The notes below the pieces were generated by a model. It made no database searches and was not told where the DNA came from. It saw nothing but the letters and a program-made list of their open reading frames with translations. Shown here one piece after another: positions 24,973-35,480 of a stretch of DNA of 64,000 nt (its first letter is position 1; the number at the start of each line of letters is the position of its first letter). This stretch comes from Glandiceps talaboti (lineage: Eukaryota; Hemichordata; Enteropneusta; Spengelidae), in the NCBI RefSeq assembly GCF_964340395.1, contig NC_135568.1:5469079-5533078 (forward strand), in the 5' to 3' direction. Both the position numbers and the translations under genes were made by a program.

Positions 24973-25782
24973 ATGTATAGCCAACGCGACCCTTTACCCC
25001 GCGTCATGGTATGGACTCAGCCTCGTTCACGATCTACAGTCTTTGAATTATCGATGGCTTCAGTTTCTACCTTCAAAGTGTATCACGAACCATATTTCGT
25101 TGCATACCTCTTTGGTGAAGATCGAGAAGAGCCATCAATACATCCGAAATTGTCAGGTCAGAGTTATGCAGACGTTATTGGCAGACTTGAAGCTGACTAT
25201 CCGGAAAACACTGCGGTGATCGCCAAAGATGTAGCATTGTTTCTGCGTGATATGAAGGATCTCCCGTCTGGATATATTCATACGTTTCTCATTCGGGATC
25301 CTCAAAAGTCAATAGTCTCCATGTATAACGTTACCAAGAGGCTTTTACAGGGAAATGTTGATCATCGTGAGATCGTGGAAATCACTCGAAAATCAAGTGA
25401 CATGAAACCAACGTGGGATCTGTATAAATATGTAACACAGGAATTGAAACAAAAATCCATCATCATACAATCTGATGAATTAGTACAGTCACCACGGGAA
25501 ATTCTTCAAAAATATTGTAGTGAGACAGGCCTGCCATTTCACGAGTCTATGCTCTACTGGAAACCAGGAAATACATCTGGTTTAAATTTGGCCCAACCAC
25601 TACAACAACCCCCATATATCAGTTACTATACAACTGCACTTTCAAGCTCGTGTTTCTTACCCCCTAGCAAGAGCTCAACTGTGGCACCTGATGAAGAAGA
25701 CATCCCAACTGAGTTGTTGGTCATGATCAAGGCTAATCAACCTATATACGATGAACTGTACAAAAACAAGCTAAAAATTTGA
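24973..25782 (+). CDS. Sulfotransferase-like protein, RDP subtype (copy B1)
   Basis: The 269-residue protein is near-identical to copy A1, differing by about five residues (positions 2, 5, 32, 37 and one near 200). It has the same acceptor, PRSRST loop and intact RDP...S motif. Residues 32 and 37 (Ser, Tyr) resemble the rest of the family more than A1 does, so A1 may be the changed copy. The candidate non-coding first exon of A1 lies left of the duplication breakpoint. B1 would therefore have to use a different 5' exon or promoter, perhaps from the 3' flank of copy A3 immediately upstream. Confidence 0.8.
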   Translation: MYSQRDPLPRVMVWTQPRSRSTVFELSMASVSTFKVYHEPYFVAYLFGEDREEPSIHPKLSGQSYADVIGRLEADYPENTAVIAKDVALFLRDMKDLPSGYIHTFLIRDPQKSIVSMYNVTKRLLQGNVDHREIVEITRKSSDMKPTWDLYKYVTQELKQKSIIIQSDELVQSPREILQKYCSETGLPFHESMLYWKPGNTSGLNLAQPLQQPPYISYYTTALSSSCFLPPSKSSTVAPDEEDIPTELLVMIKANQPIYDELYKNKLKI

Positions 25783-26249
25783 CGTTGACTTTAAAAGTGA
25801 GCTCTTTAAGATACGGCGAGTACAATTACAAATTATAGTGCAGTAGCTTTGTCAGAAAAATGTCAAAGGAATTAAATATTTTATTTAGTAATGCCAAGTC
25901 TAGACAAACCATTTTATAGCATAACAAAGACCATCACACTATGCTCTTAGTAATCAGCTTGTATTGGGAGGAGGGGCAGTGCGACTCTCCACCACTCCAT
26001 ACATTTGATAAATTGCAACCAAAAGTAAGACGTGTTGCTTTTAAAAGAAATAGCATGCCAGCAGCAAGTTTAGGTTTTTCATTCTTGGGTAAAACAGCAC
26101 AATCATTAAAAAAATGGCTTATAACTAATAAAGCTAAATACCACGGACTTTGACCAAACATCAAATAGATTTATTTGCAGCTGTAACAGACTTATACACC
26201 AAATTTCATTACAATAAATGCAGTGCTCGATTGTGCATACAGTACAGCT
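25783..26249. other. 3' flank of copy B1, no gene seen
   Basis: Unit B equivalent of 17424-17889, nearly identical, with no recognisable gene. Confidence 0.4.
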
Positions 26250-26313
26250 GATGTATGTATGTATGTATGTATGTATGTATGTATGTATGTATGTATGTAT
26301 GTATGTATGTATG
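26250..26313. repeat. (TATG)n microsatellite
   Basis: Shortened, uninterrupted counterpart of the tract at 17890-18003. Confidence 0.95.
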
Positions 26314-26570
26314 ACAAGCAATTTGCAAGACTTAATGTTAGGAAATACTCCTTCATTCATAGAGGTGTGGACTTATGGAATAGGCTCCCTAACGCCATTT
26401 GTCTCAGCAAGAACAATTAAGGCATTTGAAGATAGACTTGATAAACTATGGAAGGATCAACACCTTAGATTCACGGATTTACGGAGATAAACCTACTACT
26501 TGATAGAACCAAGTAGACCTGACATTAGAGGCCAAGCAAGGCCTATAGTCAGAAGAAGACGTGTAAGTAT
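26314..26570 (+). mobile_element. LINE 3'-end fragment (unit B)
   Basis: Same CR1/L2-type tail as at 18004-18257, with the same internal frameshift plus a further small change before the stop (ends LRFTDLRR). It was inherited through the segmental duplication, not an independent insertion. Confidence 0.65.
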
Positions 26571-26597
26571 CTGTCTGTCTGTCTGTCTGTCTGTCTG

Positions 26598-26652
<55 letters not shown>

Positions 26653-26715
26653 ATGTATGTATGTATGTATGTATGTATGTATGTGAGTGTATGTATGTGT
26701 GTGTATGTGTGGTGG
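26571..26715. repeat. (TGTC)n(TATG)n microsatellite
   Basis: Counterpart of 18258-18402 with different unit counts and a shifted interruption. Confidence 0.9.
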
Positions 26716-26969
26716 GGAGGCAACGATATGCATAATTTTTAATTAAAATTTATTTTCAAAAATTTCCCTTAAGGAAATCAAGAGAGAGTTATTAGTGTTT
26801 TGTAGACACTATACACAAGTAATTATTCAAAAACATACATAAACTTACAGTACCCGTTACTCGTCAGTATGGCTTACAAATTATCTTTAAGATTGTTTTT
26901 TAACTGTCAAAGATTAACTGGAGTAGATACTCTATAATGTTGTTTATGGCAATATTTCAAGGGTCAACT

Positions 26970-27760
26970 TCAAACAGTCAGTCTATTTCTGTACAGTTCG
27001 TCGTATAGAGGTTGATTTGCCTGGATAATATCCAGCACTTCAGTTGGAATGTATTCTCCATCAGGTGTTGACGTTGAGCTCTTGCTAGGTGGTAGAAAAC
27101 ATGAGCTTGAAATCGCAGTTGTATAGGAGGTTCGCGGAATGGTTGAGCCCACCAAGATATATTTCCGGGTTTCCAGTTGAGCATCGATTCATGGAAGGGT
27201 AGCCCTGTCTCCTTGCAATATTTCTGAACAACTTCACGTGGTGACTTAGCCAAGTCATCAGACGATATAATGACGACTTTCTGATTCATTTCTTGAGTGA
27301 CATATTTATACAGATCCCACGTTGGCTTCAGATCAAGTTCTCTTATAATGACTTCTAATATCTTATCATAAGGCATGTGTTCATCGAAAAGCTTCATTGT
27401 AAGTCGATACAATGAGAGAGCTGCCCTTTCAGGATTCTGGATGAGGAAGGTATGAATGTATCCTGCTGGGAGATCGTTGTAGTCACGCAGGTAAATTGCA
27501 AAATCTTTGGCAAACACTGCCGTTTTTCCAGGATAATCAGTTTGCAGCATGTTAATTACTTCTAAGTAGCTGTGACCCGGTAATTCTGGATAGAGTGATG
27601 GGTTTTGTCGATCTGAACCAAACAGGGAGGCGACGGCGTACGGCTCATGGTATACTTTGAACGTGGGGACAGAAGCCATAGACAACTGGAAGACGGTAGA
27701 CCGTGAACGAGGCTGAGCCCATAACATGACGCGAGGTGAAGGGTTTTGTGGTCTCTGCAT
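26970..27760 (-). pseudogene. Sulfotransferase-like copy B2 (minus strand), frameshifted near its C-terminus
   Basis: Almost identical to copy A2, but 13 bp are deleted at about 27126 (A2 sequence GTAGCCGATGTAT). The frame therefore shifts after residue ~213 (LREPP-equivalent region) and reads about 47 unrelated residues to 26978. The original frame continues intact to the old stop at about 26970, so the lesion is single and recent. The short repeat TGTAT at the deletion ends suggests slippage. The open frame before it is 100% open with both the PRSRST loop and QNP...S motif. It lacks the family-wide SSSCFLPPS end, so it is probably non-functional, though a stable altered protein is possible. 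Confidence 0.8.
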
Positions 27761-28303
27761 TGCCTGTGTATCTAAATAGCAAAATATACAAATATGTCTT
27801 TCAGATAAGAATTTAATGGGATCTGTACGTTTGTTATTGTCTAATTCTGATACTTATTTGATGGTCGCATTGTATTGAATAATTACTGCATCACAAGCTA
27901 TTAAAATATGATTTCGAATTTTATCAATTTTCAGTACTGCATCACACATTTTGTACAGTAACACGGTTGATTCCTTGCCGGTATGACTATATACCTTGTT
28001 AGGTCAACGCATACATTGTAACCGAGTTAGGCTTTTTACAGTTTTGCATGACGTAAAGTTGATATAATGTTAAGCTGAAATAACTCACCAATGGCACGAG
28101 AACTCGAGTGAACTTTACTTTTCCTGATGTTATGGCCTGCGATCAGTCTATGGCTACTATAACTATCACCGAGACGACATATCAGACTTTAGTCAAAGTA
28201 CGCCATCTTTATTACAAGGTGAGCTCATGTCATCAACAACTTTGCACATGACCTTTGATCTATAACCGTGACTTCATGCATTAACTTATTTATACTAACA
28301 CCT

Positions 28304-28504
28304 CAATCTGATTAAAATCCGATGTAGATGTCGGCTAATCGTTCATTGCTATTTTACCTTCTTTATTTTGCCTACATTGACCTTCTTGGTACATGTTTAC
28401 ATTTTTTAGCCACATGTACCAAGAAGGTCAATTCAGGCAAAATAACGAAGGTTAAATAGCAATGAACGATTAGCCGACATCTACATCGGATTTTAATCAG
28501 ATTG
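28304..28504. mobile_element. Palindromic MULE-like MITE (unit B copy)
   Basis: Same 201-bp element and ACTAACACCT flanks (28294-28303, 28505-28514) as at 20010-20210, carried by the duplication. Confidence 0.8.
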
Positions 28505-28514
28505 ACTAACACCT

Positions 28515-29815
28515 GAGACAACATTTCTACTTATATATATATATATTATTTATTTGCCAGAGGTCGAAAAATTTTTACATATCAAGTGAGGAAAATGAAA
28601 TAATCAAGTAATCACATCGCCAATGAGAAAAAAGTATTATATATAACAGAATAACTTGAACTTCTGGCTGGACCACAAAAATAGTTTGTTCAAACTAGTC
28701 GAGTTCGAGGCCCAAGGAAAACATATACAGTAATAACTTGACAATGCTCGATCAGCACTGCTGCGGCAGCTTGAAATATTTTTAATATATATAATTGAAT
28801 ATTTCTATTTATGTGTGTGGATATGTGTATGCATGTGAGTACTAGTATATAGAACGTTTGCAGGTAGAGGCCCGAAACCCCGGGCACGTTGCATGACAGG
28901 GACAGAAGCACCAGGGGTTCCAGATGACACCGTGAAATATTGAAGAAAGGACATGCAGAAAACAAGTCTTTGTTATGGTTGATATATGTACTAATGTTAC
29001 ATATCTCTACTTGGCTAGGTCAAAGCCCGGAGTTTAAAGACTGGGGTGTGGCGGGATACATGTTAATGACATCTCCAGTTGGTGTCTCTGCATTCGTCTT
29101 CACCCGTCTTATGATTTCGCATGTACAAGACAGATTTTGCCATCGCGCATTGTCAAGGGGACTTGTTTCAGAACAGTAAAGTTTAATCTAGTTCTCGTGC
29201 CATAGGTGAGTTATGTCAGGCTTACGTATACTCTCAAACGCAACTTGATGTCTTAAATTTTAAAACCTAAAAAGGGTAGCTGAGTTACAGTATAACCTAT
29301 AAAGGTCAACATTGTCACCCTACAAGAGACAAAACAAGTATTTTAACAAACAAAAATACATTTTGTCAGGAGTTAAAATCCAAACAATTAAAGGTACCAA
29401 CTGGTTAAAAGCGTCCCACCTAAAAAACAATATTACACTTTCAGGCAGACATACTTCTGGTCTGTCGATTTTTTAGACACACCTTTTAATGTATTTAGCT
29501 TCAGTTTAATTGCTTATTGTATAAAACCTTTAAATGCTAAAAAAACCCACTGTCTTACTGTTCATGTGTCTCAAACTGGGCCGAGTGCCAAGCATTTATA
29601 TGCAGTAATAGAGCTGTATCAAATAACCAACCATGGGCATGTAGTGATGTAGTCGTGGAAAGCAATGCAATACGAAATAATACGTTAATAGCCTGTAATG
29701 TTGTTATCCAACAATGCAACCATTAAATAATTCTTATAAACAATAACAAAGCGTACAAATATTATCAAATTCATATCTAAAAGATACATTTGGATATTTT
29801 GTCATTTACATACAG
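28515..29815. other. Divergent promoter region and pseudogene intron (unit B)
   Basis: Near-identical to 20221-21512, including the first-exon end TCGTGCCATAG|GTGAGT near 29204. Nothing further is recognised. Confidence 0.4.
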
Positions 29816-29993
29816 GGGCAATCCAGAAACCACTTCCTTCGCCTCGCGTAATGTTATGGGATCAGCCTCGTTCACGGTCTACCGTCTTCCAGCTGCCTTT
29901 ATGGCTTCTGTTCTTTACTTTCAAAGTGTACCCGATGAGCTGTAGTCCGTCGCCTCCCTGTTTGGTTCAGATCGAGAAGACCTATCACTAGAC
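29816..29993 (+). pseudogene. Sulfotransferase-like pseudogene, truncated (unit B)
   Basis: Counterpart of 21513-21690 with the same lost start and truncation plus extra small indels, so it was already dead before the duplication. Confidence 0.8.
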
Positions 29994-30918
29994 TGACTGA
30001 CTACTAGACAACAAAAGCTCTACGTTTAAAGCAAGTTCCCTCATATGGAATACAACTTTACCCTCAAAATATAAAAAGGGATATGTTTCTATGACTTGTA
30101 CAGGCTACACAAACCTGCCAAATTTGAGGTTTGACAGGAGTTATCGAAATTTACCACTACTCAGATAGCAGGGCTTGGAAGAGGCTAATACAGATCTACG
30201 ACCTCTCCATGGTCTTGCACCCATTCTTGCTATTACGTAAACCTGTCACAGCAAATTGTTTCCTACAATATCCGAGTTCTCTTTGCGGAGGTAAGTTGTA
30301 TCAGGTTTCTTTGAAGCCTAATTGTATTTATGCAATCTTGGACTCCAAGTTTGGACAAAATCCAATCTGAAATGTGTAGGGTAGACCTGATCCTGGGGTC
30401 GATCCCAGTCGAAGTGATTGAGAAACTAGTGCTGCTATTTCCAATTTTTGGTCTCATTGTGGGGTTTATTTACACTACGCATGACCATGCCAACATATGT
30501 CTTTGTTCATAAGAAAGGGCACATATTTGACACTACTTATAAACGTTTTCCAATTGAATTCCCACAGAATATAACTTTCGTGTTTGTGGTGCATGTGACA
30601 AATCTTGAAAGAGCTGTTTATATTTCATACACTCCCAGATAACTTCACATACAAAGCAGCAATTAAAGTATTGTCGAAAATATTTGAGGGGTAGCAACAG
30701 ACAAGTAATATATCACTATATTGTTCTTATTAAGAAAGCAAACCAAAAGAGACGTTAAGACTGTGAATTTGACATGTGCTGTATGTGTACATGTAGTTTG
30801 AAGACGAAATGTGCCAAAGCAACTCCGTTGTCCTACAGTAACTTGTTATAGACATATCCACTGTAATGCCTTAATTCGGGATCTGACAATTTTTAAAAAT
30901 TATTTTTAGATATACAAT
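29994..30918. other. Spacer upstream of copy B3
   Basis: Duplicate of 21691-23050 without the 22262-22775 block. No gene recognised. Confidence 0.4.
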
Positions 30919-31731
30919 ATGCAGAGAACACTTGACCCTTTACCACGCGTCATCCTTTGGGCTCAGCCTCGTGCACGATCTACAGTCTTTGAGTTGTCTA
31001 TGGCTTCAGTCCCTACATTCCAAGTGCACCACGAGATATACGCTGTCGCATTCCTGTTTGGTGCAGATCGACATGAAACTCCAGACGCAACATTGTTCCC
31101 AGAATTACCAGGCTATAGGTATTCAGAAGTAATTAATCGTCTACAAGCTGATTATCCCGGGAAAACGGCAGTGTTCGCCAAAGATTTCGCATGTTTCCTG
31201 CGTGACACCAACGACCTCCCAGCAGGATATTTTCACACCTTCCTCATCCAGAATCCTAAAAAGTCAGCTCTTTCATTGTACCGAGTTGCGATGAAGCTTT
31301 ATGGCGAACAGATGCCATATGGTGAGATCATAAAAGGCGTTCTAAATGCACTTGATATGAAGCCTACCTGGGAAGTCTTTAAACATGTAACACAGGAATT
31401 AAACCAAAATGTCGTCATTATAGCATCTGATGACTTGGCGAGGTCACCACGTGAAGTCATTCAGAAATATTGCAGTGAGACAGGCCTACCTTTTCATGAA
31501 TCAATGCTAAACTGGAAACCTGGAAATACATCTGGTTGGGCTCTACCACTACGGGAACCTCCACTCATCAAAGTATACTCTGCTGCACTTTCAAGCTCGT
31601 GTTTCTTACCCCCTAGCGAGAGCTCAACAGTGACACCCGATGAAGAAGACATCCCAACTGAGTTGTTGGACATGATCAAGGCTAATCAACCCATGTACGA
31701 TGAACTGTACAAACATAGACTCATTGTATGA
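30919..31731 (+). CDS. Sulfotransferase-like protein, QNP subtype (copy B3)
   Basis: The 270-residue paralogue of copy A3 differs at roughly eight to ten residues, for example Leu for Pro at residue 5, Thr for Asn near 98, and Val-Ala for Ile-Met near 123. The PRARST loop, Gln 111/Ser 119 and the C-terminal block are all kept. The same 5' acceptor lies at about 30909. It is intact, so subgroup 3 has two potentially active copies. Confidence 0.8.
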   Translation: MQRTLDPLPRVILWAQPRARSTVFELSMASVPTFQVHHEIYAVAFLFGADRHETPDATLFPELPGYRYSEVINRLQADYPGKTAVFAKDFACFLRDTNDLPAGYFHTFLIQNPKKSALSLYRVAMKLYGEQMPYGEIIKGVLNALDMKPTWEVFKHVTQELNQNVVIIASDDLARSPREVIQKYCSETGLPFHESMLNWKPGNTSGWALPLREPPLIKVYSAALSSSCFLPPSESSTVTPDEEDIPTELLDMIKANQPMYDELYKHRLIV

Positions 31732-31829
31732 AGTTGACTGTTTAAACTACTGCTATCATACATGCCCTAGATTATTGATATTCAATAATAAAACAATTTT
31801 TATGGTGGGATATGTAGGTCAACGGGCCA

Positions 31830-31990
31830 GAGGGGGGGGGGGGGGCAGCGGGGGACAACGGACCTAGAAAAGTGTGAATGCACTAAATATACGTCTTCAG
31901 TATATAGTATAAAGACAAACAGACAGACATACAGACAGACAGACACACACACACAGACACAAACACAGACACAGACACAGACAGAATAAA
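31830..31990. repeat. Poly-G tract and imperfect (ACAG)n(ACAC)n
   Basis: Short G-run followed by a degraded, shortened version of the 24151-24262 ACAG tract. Confidence 0.85.
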
Positions 31991-32283
31991 TCCATTTGCT
32001 GCTCACAGAAACAAATATATTCCTCTTAACTATGGTGTTGTTGTTGTTCGCAATATATGTGAATTTTGTACATAATGGTCTTTTGTACATAATGGTCTAT
32101 ACCTCGAGATAATCGAAAACAGGAGAATGTGCATTCCTTCAACTGTCAATTGGACTGTCCCGGTGTATTCAAAACAGTACTAACAATGCCTAGCACTTAG
32201 AATATACGAATCGTATAAATATACCTGCACCACTTATTGTGTTACAGTAGGGCAAAATATACCGAAGAGTTTAACATTTCAAA

Positions 32284-33091
32284 ATGACTTTCAGACTGTT
32301 TTCCGTCATCCTGTGTTCCCTAACAGCTTATCGTCATGTTGGATATACAACAGGTAGGTGTTAAATGTCAAGAAGTTACCTAATATGATTGACACGTGTT
32401 AAATAAGCCAGGAATGGAGTAAAAGTTAAAACTGAAACAACGACTTACATTAGCAATGTGCACATGTAAACTATTCTATTTGAAATGAAATTGGTAGAGT
32501 GGAGAAATGACTCGGTGAAGTCCGATTAATGTAACCATGCATGTAGAACACACTTTGCAATATCTTTAACGTTAATTTCGTCATCATTGTTATTCTATTT
32601 TTTAAAGTTGTTTTAGGTGTTTTAATTGACGTGTGAACAATCCTGCTTGAGCCAACTATGTATCATACCTAACAGGTAACGCACAGAGTTACCATTTTGT
32701 TCACGGGTCAGGTGTTTTACAATGAATACTTCATTTCCTCCAAAACTTTGTTAGGGCTATATTTCGACAAATTAAATACGCTAAGAAACTTTACTTAGCT
32801 TCCCCTTTGTTATAATACCTATTTCTAAAGACATGGTAGTTTCATCCTTTGTGTACACCCCAACACCATTTTTTGTAATTTTCGAATCGTACTTTTATAA
32901 CTCATGAGTTTTTGAAAACCCAATTCCATTGGTTCCAATATTAATTACTTTTTGTACAAGGAGATAGAAATTCTATATTTTTTTCAACAGACATTCTTGA
33001 AAGGCAGCATAATATATCCAAAGAAACGAAGGAAAATATTTGCACTTGTTATCACTTCACCAATTTGAAAGATATTGTGTTCTCCGAATAG
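32284..33091 (+). CDS. Possible two-exon small secreted protein
   Basis: An ATG at 32284 opens a signal-peptide-like exon (MTFRLFSVILCSLTA...) ending at 32353 with donor GTAGGT, phase 1. A phase-compatible acceptor TTTTTTCAACAG at 32990 leads to an exon reading DILERQHNISKET... with a TAG at 33089-33091, for 56 residues in total. There is one NIS glycosylation site and two Cys. A diverged copy of the second exon lies at about 45871. No family is recognised. It could equally be the first exon of a decayed larger gene. Confidence 0.3.
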
Positions 33092-33363
33092 GTATATAAA
33101 CGAAAGACAACACATTTACATGTTAAAACTCTCTATACAGACTGACTACCCAAGCTTGTGATTACTTGATGTTGAAACGCACGTGTTTAAGTTTTTGGTA
33201 CATTTTAATGCAAAATATTCAACTTTCCTTTTTATTCTCAATCGTACTTTTGGTACATATTATTCAAATTTAAATTATTTTTTGAAATTTTGCTTATCTC
33301 TGAAGTTATAAAACTAGGGCCTAAACATGTTTAGTTCCGGTTACCCAACCCCACCTACTTTTA
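32354..33363. other. Spacer / intron; partly duplicated at 45765-46135
   Basis: About 32880-33363 aligns with 45765-46135 (ATTCCATT, ACATTCTTGAAAGGC, GTACTTTTGGTAC, TTCCGG.TACCC blocks). No further gene was seen. Confidence 0.45.
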
Positions 33364-33751
33364 CAAGTCCTTGATCTGAAGCCAACGTGGGATTTGTATA
33401 AATATATCACTCAAAAAATGAACCAACAAGTCGTCATTATATCGTCTGATGATTTGCCGAAGGCACCACGAGAAGTTGTTCAAAAATATTGCAGTCAGAC
33501 GGGCCTCACTTTTCATGAATCAATGCTAAACTGGAAACCAGGAAATACACCTGGTTGGGCTCAACCACTACGAGAACCTCCAATCGTCAACTACTACTCA
33601 ACTGCGCTTTCAAGCTCTTGTTTCTTACCCCCCTAGCGAGAGCTCAACCGTGACACCCGATGAAGAAGACATCCCAACTGAGTTGTTGGACAGGATCGAG
33701 GCTAATCAACCCATATACGATGAACTGTACAAACATAGACTCACTGTCTGA
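33364..33751 (+). pseudogene. Sulfotransferase-like pseudogene, 5'-truncated
   Basis: Starts abruptly at codons equivalent to about residue 140 of the family (LDLKPTWDLYKYITQ) and is closest to the gene at 43972. One extra C in the CTTACCCCC run near 33631 shifts the frame and brings in a TAG. The original frame then continues to TGA at 33751. It lacks the nucleotide-binding half, so it is dead. Its 3' flank (33752-34790) is the counterpart of 44776-45740. Confidence 0.85.
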
Positions 33752-34580
33752 AGTTGTGCTTGTATTGCTGTGAACAACTAATATGTATCAGCCCGCGAGT
33801 CACTCCGGGTGTTTATTAGAAGCCGAGAGCAAGAGAAAACGTACTCCTGCTTGAAGTCATTTCTCGCGTTACTTTGTATTCACGTACACAGCTCATAAAC
33901 ACAAGTTAAATATATTGAACTCTTAATCAACAACAGTAAATTGCGCATACAACACAAACAATGAGACAATTTTCATAATTATTCAAACAAACAACCCTGA
34001 CATAAAATACAGAGAGCATACAAGAAAAGCAAAGAGAAATTCTTACCTGCTGGAAATCATTGAAGAACTTGCTCTCTCTCCTAGGATAAGAACATTTTAA
34101 AGTTGAAGACAATAGTCGAATACATTTTGATTTACAAGCAAAATATAATGCACTTGAGCTTGGTATATTTTGTGAGTAACTTGGTAATTTTTGACGGAAA
34201 ATATCGTTTGCACACTATCATCATAACATTATTAGCCTACCCGTACACTTATTTCCGCTATACTAATTGACATTTTGACTTTTTAAATGTTCGCTCGACC
34301 TTGCGATTTTTTTCTAATTTACCGTTCCAAAGTAACGATATTTTACTGACTGAACTAGGAACAATAGCTGGAAACCAGAAGGAAAAAAATGATGTATTTT
34401 CACGTATAAATCTGTGACTTAATACACGTAAAATGTGTATTTATGTATTACTGAATGAGGCATAACATTATTTAGTGCCTATCACATTTTTTTCATAACA
34501 TCTGAAGTTCGATGTTCTTAACCCTCTAAATGCCACCAAAATAGCCCGAAAATAAATAAAATAAACATTAATATACATAC
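33752..34580. other. 3' flank of the pseudogene, duplicate of 44776-45200
   Basis: Aligned blocks include CGTTCCAAAGTAACGATATT and GAAGTTCGATGTTCTTAACC, which also occur after the gene at 43972. No gene seen. Confidence 0.5.
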
Positions 34581-34690
34581 CCAGCGTCCATCTACTTTCC
34601 ATGATTTGGCAACTTCATTCCGATATCTGTAGACGGTATATGATGCACTCATTTTCGGCAATGTATCCACTGCACCACCATTTGTGTTTT
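34581..34690 (-). other. Exon-like open segment on the minus strand
   Basis: The minus-strand acceptor TCCTTACAG and donor GTATGT flank 110 nt that is open in one frame (NTNGGAVDTLPK ... VAKSWKVDGRW). The duplicate at about 45559-45680 has a 4-nt insertion that breaks this frame. It could be an exon of an unrecognised gene, or chance. Confidence 0.25.
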
Positions 34691-34709
34691 CTGTAAGGAC
34701 AAATGAAAA

Positions 34710-34714
<5 letters not shown>

Positions 34715-34758
<44 letters not shown>

Positions 34759-34850
34759 CGCCGACGACGACGACGACGACGACGATAAAAAGTAACGTTT
34801 ATCGATAATCAATCCGCGTCTCTGTTTTGTGATATCGCACATAAGGAATG

Positions 34851-34882
<32 letters not shown>

Positions 34883-34893
34883 TGTATGTATGT

Positions 34894-34959
<66 letters not shown>

Positions 34960-34962
34960 TCG
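34715..34962. repeat. (GAT)n(GAC)n and (TATG)n(TG)n microsatellites
   Basis: About 14 GAT units pass into GAC units (34715-34790). After a 60-bp spacer come TATG units and a TG run (34851-34957). Confidence 0.95.
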
Positions 34963-35062
34963 ATTCTTGGGAATGGGTCACGTTTTACAAAATGGAAGAC
35001 TCATTATATTGTCTAATTTTTCATTTCATGGGGAATTTGGCTTCCCACTGCTGGCACATCAG

Positions 35063-35108
35063 TTAGGGTTAGGGTTATTGTTAAGGTTAGTATTAGAGTT
35101 AGGTACTG
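35063..35108 (+). repeat. Short telomere-like (TTAGGG-type) tract
   Basis: GTTAGGGTTAGGGTTATTG followed by degenerate TTAAGG/TTAGAG units. It is a short interstitial telomere-like repeat in a region with no gene. Confidence 0.5.
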
Positions 35109-35282
35109 TACAGCAGGTACCATAATATCATCAGACCGTGTCAATCGATCAAGTCGCTGCTGACAACCATGTAGTGTATTACTTGTCAGGTGTGAAGTGA
35201 CGAGAGAAGTCACAGTCGGCCTTACAGGCGAAAAATGGCAACGGTTGGGTAACATATCAGGGACCGGTCAGTTTCTCCAGCC

Positions 35283-35312
35283 GGGGGTGGGGGGGTGGGG
35301 GGTGGGGGTGGA
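35283..35312 (+). other. G-rich tract with G-quadruplex potential
   Basis: Five runs of four or more G separated by single T or A residues within 30 bp. C-rich tracts follow at about 35396 and 35465. Surrounding sequence (35113-35480) looks like an old repeat but I cannot assign it. Confidence 0.5.
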
Positions 35313-35480
35313 TTCTTAAATAGGACCGACTTGTTTGTGTATATATTTTTCTCTTCTGGTGGAATAAATTTCAATTCAATTCAAAGAGTCACTGACCCCC
35401 CCCCCCCCATCTGTAAAACCAAAAACAAGCTGACCCCTCATTTGATTCTAAAACATGATGACACCCCCCCCCATATATAT

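Larger units (their letters stand above)
24313..32036 (+). repeat. Segmental tandem duplication, unit B
   Basis: Direct repeat of unit A beginning at ATGCATATCAAAG (24313) and ending at CTTAACTATGGT (32036). Beyond 32036 the sequence (GTTGTTGTTC) and before 15959 the sequence (TCTGGTGTTG) are unrelated to the junction. That fixes both breakpoints to within a base or two, with essentially no microhomology. Confidence 0.9.

Noticed and set aside
34829-35255. Coding potential around 35013-35255
   Set aside because: Frames include the telomere-like repeat translated as TLTLTLT and have no recognisable domain.
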